Assembly (NCBI RefSeq): GCF_030272615.1
Contig: NC_081405.1
Location: 476,495,508-476,559,507, forward strand
Origin: Cryptomeria japonica
Lineage: Eukaryota > Streptophyta > Pinopsida > Cupressales > Cupressaceae
DNA: 64,000 bases
Reading direction: 5' to 3'
Shown here: piece by piece, positions 61,801 to 64,000 of the stretch
Numbering within the stretch: the stretch's first letter is position 1
Layout: each line of letters begins with the position of its first letter
Notes under the pieces: model-generated
Databases searched by the model: none
The model's input: the letters and a program-made list of their open reading frames with translations, nothing else
What the model was told of the DNA's origin: nothing
Made by a program: the position numbers and the translations under genes

Positions 61801-61897
61801 AGGTCCTAGTATCCATTTATAATATCATGGATGCATACAAGCTTTAGACCTTTCAAAAGAAAGTTTGTTACAAACAACAACCTTTTCCAAGAAGCGG
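58877..61897. other. 3-kb segment between the two E reading frames, LTR-like but unassigned
   Basis: Starts TGTCTTGTTATCACTG where the - strand frame breaks off, as an LTR insertion would. It holds a perfect 16-base palindrome TTCCACTTAAGTGGAA (59072-59087), three degenerate copies of a GATCTAATGGTGGTCGCTAT-type unit (about 59239, 59747 and 59877), and a TATA-like site. No reading frame longer than about 100 codons and no recognised domain is seen. The right boundary, a partner LTR and a target duplication were not found, so the extent is bounded only by the neighbouring frames. Confidence 0.4.
60450..60457 (+). promoter_or_regulatory. candidate TATA box
   Basis: CTATAAAT in the context CATATCTCTATAAATGG. 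It is the clearest core-promoter-like motif in the unassigned 3-kb segment and would suit a + strand LTR promoter. There is no second copy to test it. Confidence 0.25.
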
Positions 61898-64000
61898 TTA
61901 TAGGTCCTTTTCAGCATCTACGGCTTCTTCTACTTGTTGTTCTGTTGCACCCTCTTGTAACTACTCCCAAGCATCTTCTTTCTATCCCATATACTTATCT
62001 TTCCACTCCTGATACACATCATCACTAGGACAAGTAAAACTAGCAACCTTCTATTTCATATCTTCTAGCTGCTTCCAAGTGACTTGTACATGCCCAATCT
62101 CTGTTTCTATGAAACCATAACGAGATTTCACTTTTTCAATTTCCTCAATTGTTTGGACAAATAAGGATGTGTCATCAGTACTAATAATCTGACTGGTCCT
62201 TAGGGACAAATTGTGGTCCACCTCCTTTAACCAAGTCTTCTCTTCCTTTAGCTGAATAGGACCAATGAAACCTCCTAGAAATATTTCAAATTTATGATCT
62301 GAATATTCTTTTCTATAAAGTTGGGCTTTTCTTTTTATACATGTTCCTTCCACTGAAAGAATATTCATCTCTTTTATAAACTCACATGGGGACCTAAGAT
62401 TGTCATTATCTTCTGCATCTGCATGGGAGGAACACATGAGCTCTAACTCCTTACCTCTAGGTACCCATTTATTCAAGATCGGTTCCAAAGTGGCTTCTTC
62501 TTCTTTGAATTTGATCAAAATCTCAAGAATCCTCTTCATATTTGTGTACACATTGGAGGTTTTGACTAAGTCAGCAAACTTCAAAATGGTGGCTTTTACC
62601 TTCTCCTCATATTTGTTTGCATACAAGGTCTAAGCTTGTTTCAACTTTTCCAACTCATGTTGGACATTTTCAGGTAATTGGGAACTAGAAGGCATAGGTG
62701 AAGGGGGGTATTCAATGATGGGAATAGTAGGAGGGGGCCTTGATGGAGAGGAGACTATCATGAGTGTAGAAGACTCACTTGGATGATGTTGACCTGCCAA
62801 TTGACTTTGGAGTCTAGCAATTATGTTTTCTCTATTGGCTATTCCTTCTTTAGCATCATTGTAAGCTTTTAAAACGGTCTCCAACTTCAGTTGGAGATTA
62901 GCCTTTTCTTGTGCCTCTCTCTCTACTACTGCCACATTAAACTTTGTTGTTTCTAGTACTGTGCTAGTAGCTTCCACTACCCCTGTGTCTTGGACTCTTT
63001 TGATTATCATGCCTCCTAAGAGGCTAGAATCTGAGGTATCCCTTTTCTTTCTATTTTCATCTCTTTTTAGGGATCACATGACAAGAGAAACATTATCCTT
63101 GTTGAATGTCACTCCTTCCATAGGCTTTGTTTCTTTCCTCACTGCATCAAGCACTAAGACATCAACTATATCCCATTTAGGGAGAATCAACACACCAACC
63201 TTTGTTACCATCTCTTTTCCTTTCTCAGGGGTGATTGTTTTGAATTCTTCCATCATTTCTTGCTTTATTTCTTCTTCTACCTGAGTTGTATTTTTGAGAG
63301 GCTGTTCACTTTTCCTCTGTTCACATCTAACTCTGAATTGCTCCATGTTTTGCTTCCATACAAACTGCATAAAGGCTTTTGATGTGATAAAATTGCTATC
63401 AGCCAGGAATTCTTCACTAGCTCACTTAACAGTAAGGTCCATTTCTTGGGCCTTTAACTCACCATCAGTCAAATCCATTTCAGCAGTAGGTGGCTCTTTC
63501 GACATCCCCTCTTGGGTCTCCTTGTAGGTATAGGCAATCTCACTGAGACTCCCTAGCTGCAATAATTGTTCAGCCACAACTTGTTCATGTCCAATGTGGA
63601 TAGGAGACTGAGATGGAGAATATTGAGGCTCATCAGTTTCAATTTCCTTTCCCACTTTTTGCCTCTTAGGGGAATCCTGAATGTCAATGACATATTCAAT
63701 TTTCCTCTTTCCTTTTGAGGTGGAAGGCTCACCTGTCACTGGCATCATCACAATGTACTTTGACCTTTTGTGCATTACATAGTCACCAGGTGGGATATCT
63801 CTAGCAAAGGTAGGCTTAGCCAATACCATCTTAGCCTTATCAGGATCGTTTTGCATTATGGCCTTCCTCTTTTCTTTTAAAGTCTGCATGAGGTCTTCAA
63901 AATAAAGAATCAGGAACTTTATTTTCTCCTCAAATGGGTTGAAGCTAGAGAGAGGATCATAGCTAGTGTCAAATTGATGTATAAAATCAAGGGCTTTCTT
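61898..64000 (-). pseudogene. unrecognised long protein of element E (about 700 codons, open at the window edge)
   Basis: A single frame enters from the right edge and ends at a TAA (61898-61900), about 700 codons in view. In-frame stops are TGA at 63422 and 63074 and TAG at 62630, 62051, 61982 and 61961; there is no frameshift. I recognise no domain. Features in order: FARDIPPGDYVMHKRSKYIV; a basic nuclear-signal-like patch (KGKRKIEYVIDI, DSPKRQKVGKE, about 63700-63630); an acidic stretch; a Gln/Glu-rich helix (REAQEKANLQLKLETVLKAY, about 62915); a Pro/Ser-rich linker (PSRPPPTIPIIEYPPSPM); and further helical charged segments to a Gln/Glu-rich end (EGATEQQVEEAVDAEK). It could be an accessory gene of E or a captured host gene. 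Continuity over 700 codons makes real coding origin very likely. Confidence 0.6.

Larger units (their letters stand above)
56060..64000 (-). mobile_element. E: Copia-C-like LTR element with unrecognised coding content, runs off the window
   Basis: The left end is an LTR starting TGATAGACTGAT and ending CCAACA, followed by a polypurine tract typical of Copia-C. That makes it the 3' end of a - strand element. The sequence that should hold pol instead shows two unrecognised reading frames and an intervening about 3-kb segment. No gag, RT, integrase or RNase H motif is visible between 57102 and 64000. It could be a non-autonomous element mobilised by a Copia-C-like partner, or an element with a long accessory (envelope-like position) gene whose pol lies beyond the edge. 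The right end, the second LTR and the target duplication are not in view. Confidence 0.6.

Overview
This window looks like nuclear DNA from a land plant with a large, repeat-filled genome. The evidence is plant-type LTR retrotransposons of both superfamilies (Copia and Gypsy), primer-binding sites matching initiator-Met tRNA (TGGTATCAGAGC type), a chromodomain-bearing Gypsy integrase, AT-rich sequence and long microsatellites. The density of old, nested, stop-riddled elements would suit a conifer or other gymnosperm, but that is inference. I see no intact host gene, no rRNA or tRNA gene and no prokaryotic feature. Element names (G1, Copia-A and so on) are my own labels.

Layout. Positions 1-2278 are an AT-rich flank without a recognisable gene. 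A weak candidate coding fragment (2279-2695) is followed by a 1.08-kb ATAC/GTAT-type microsatellite (2696-3777). At 3778 a Tat-like Gypsy element, G1, begins on the + strand. Its pieces are a 5' LTR (3778-5383), gag/protease (5491-7242), reverse transcriptase (43345-44470 and 45749-46460), RNase H and the start of integrase (to 47373). G1 was opened by Copia-A (+ strand, 7248-43344, target duplication CTTCC), which was itself opened three times: by Copia-B (- strand, 10271-24212, AGAAT), by G3, a chromodomain Gypsy with exceptionally long 4.3-4.4 kb LTRs (- strand, 25678-39274, TTAAA), and by a solo LTR (39494-40733, TATGA). Copia-B contains Copia-C (- strand, 10831-18595, ATAAG). The insertion order is therefore G1, then Copia-A, then Copia-B, G3 and the solo LTR, with Copia-C after Copia-B. 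A second solo LTR (44471-45748) sits inside the G1 reverse transcriptase.

Right part. At 47374 the G1 integrase is cut by a related Gypsy LTR, which is split by Copia-D (- strand, 47629-55013) and resumes at 55014. A further LTR of the same family starts at 55357. At 56060 a Copia-type LTR opens element E on the - strand, which runs off the right edge. Where related elements carry pol, E shows two unrecognised, coiled-coil-like reading frames (57324-58880 and 61898 to beyond 64000) separated by about 3 kb of other sequence. I regard these as the least explained part of the window.

State of the genes. Every gag-pol is broken, but mostly by stop codons rather than frameshifts. Those stops are strongly biased to TAG at positions where relatives in the same window have glutamine, with some TAG/TGA at tryptophan or arginine positions. 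This is the pattern expected from C-to-T deamination of methylated cytosine in CHG and CG contexts. Copia-C keeps one frame of 1,395 codons with seven stops; G3 needs one frame change. No copy appears autonomous now.
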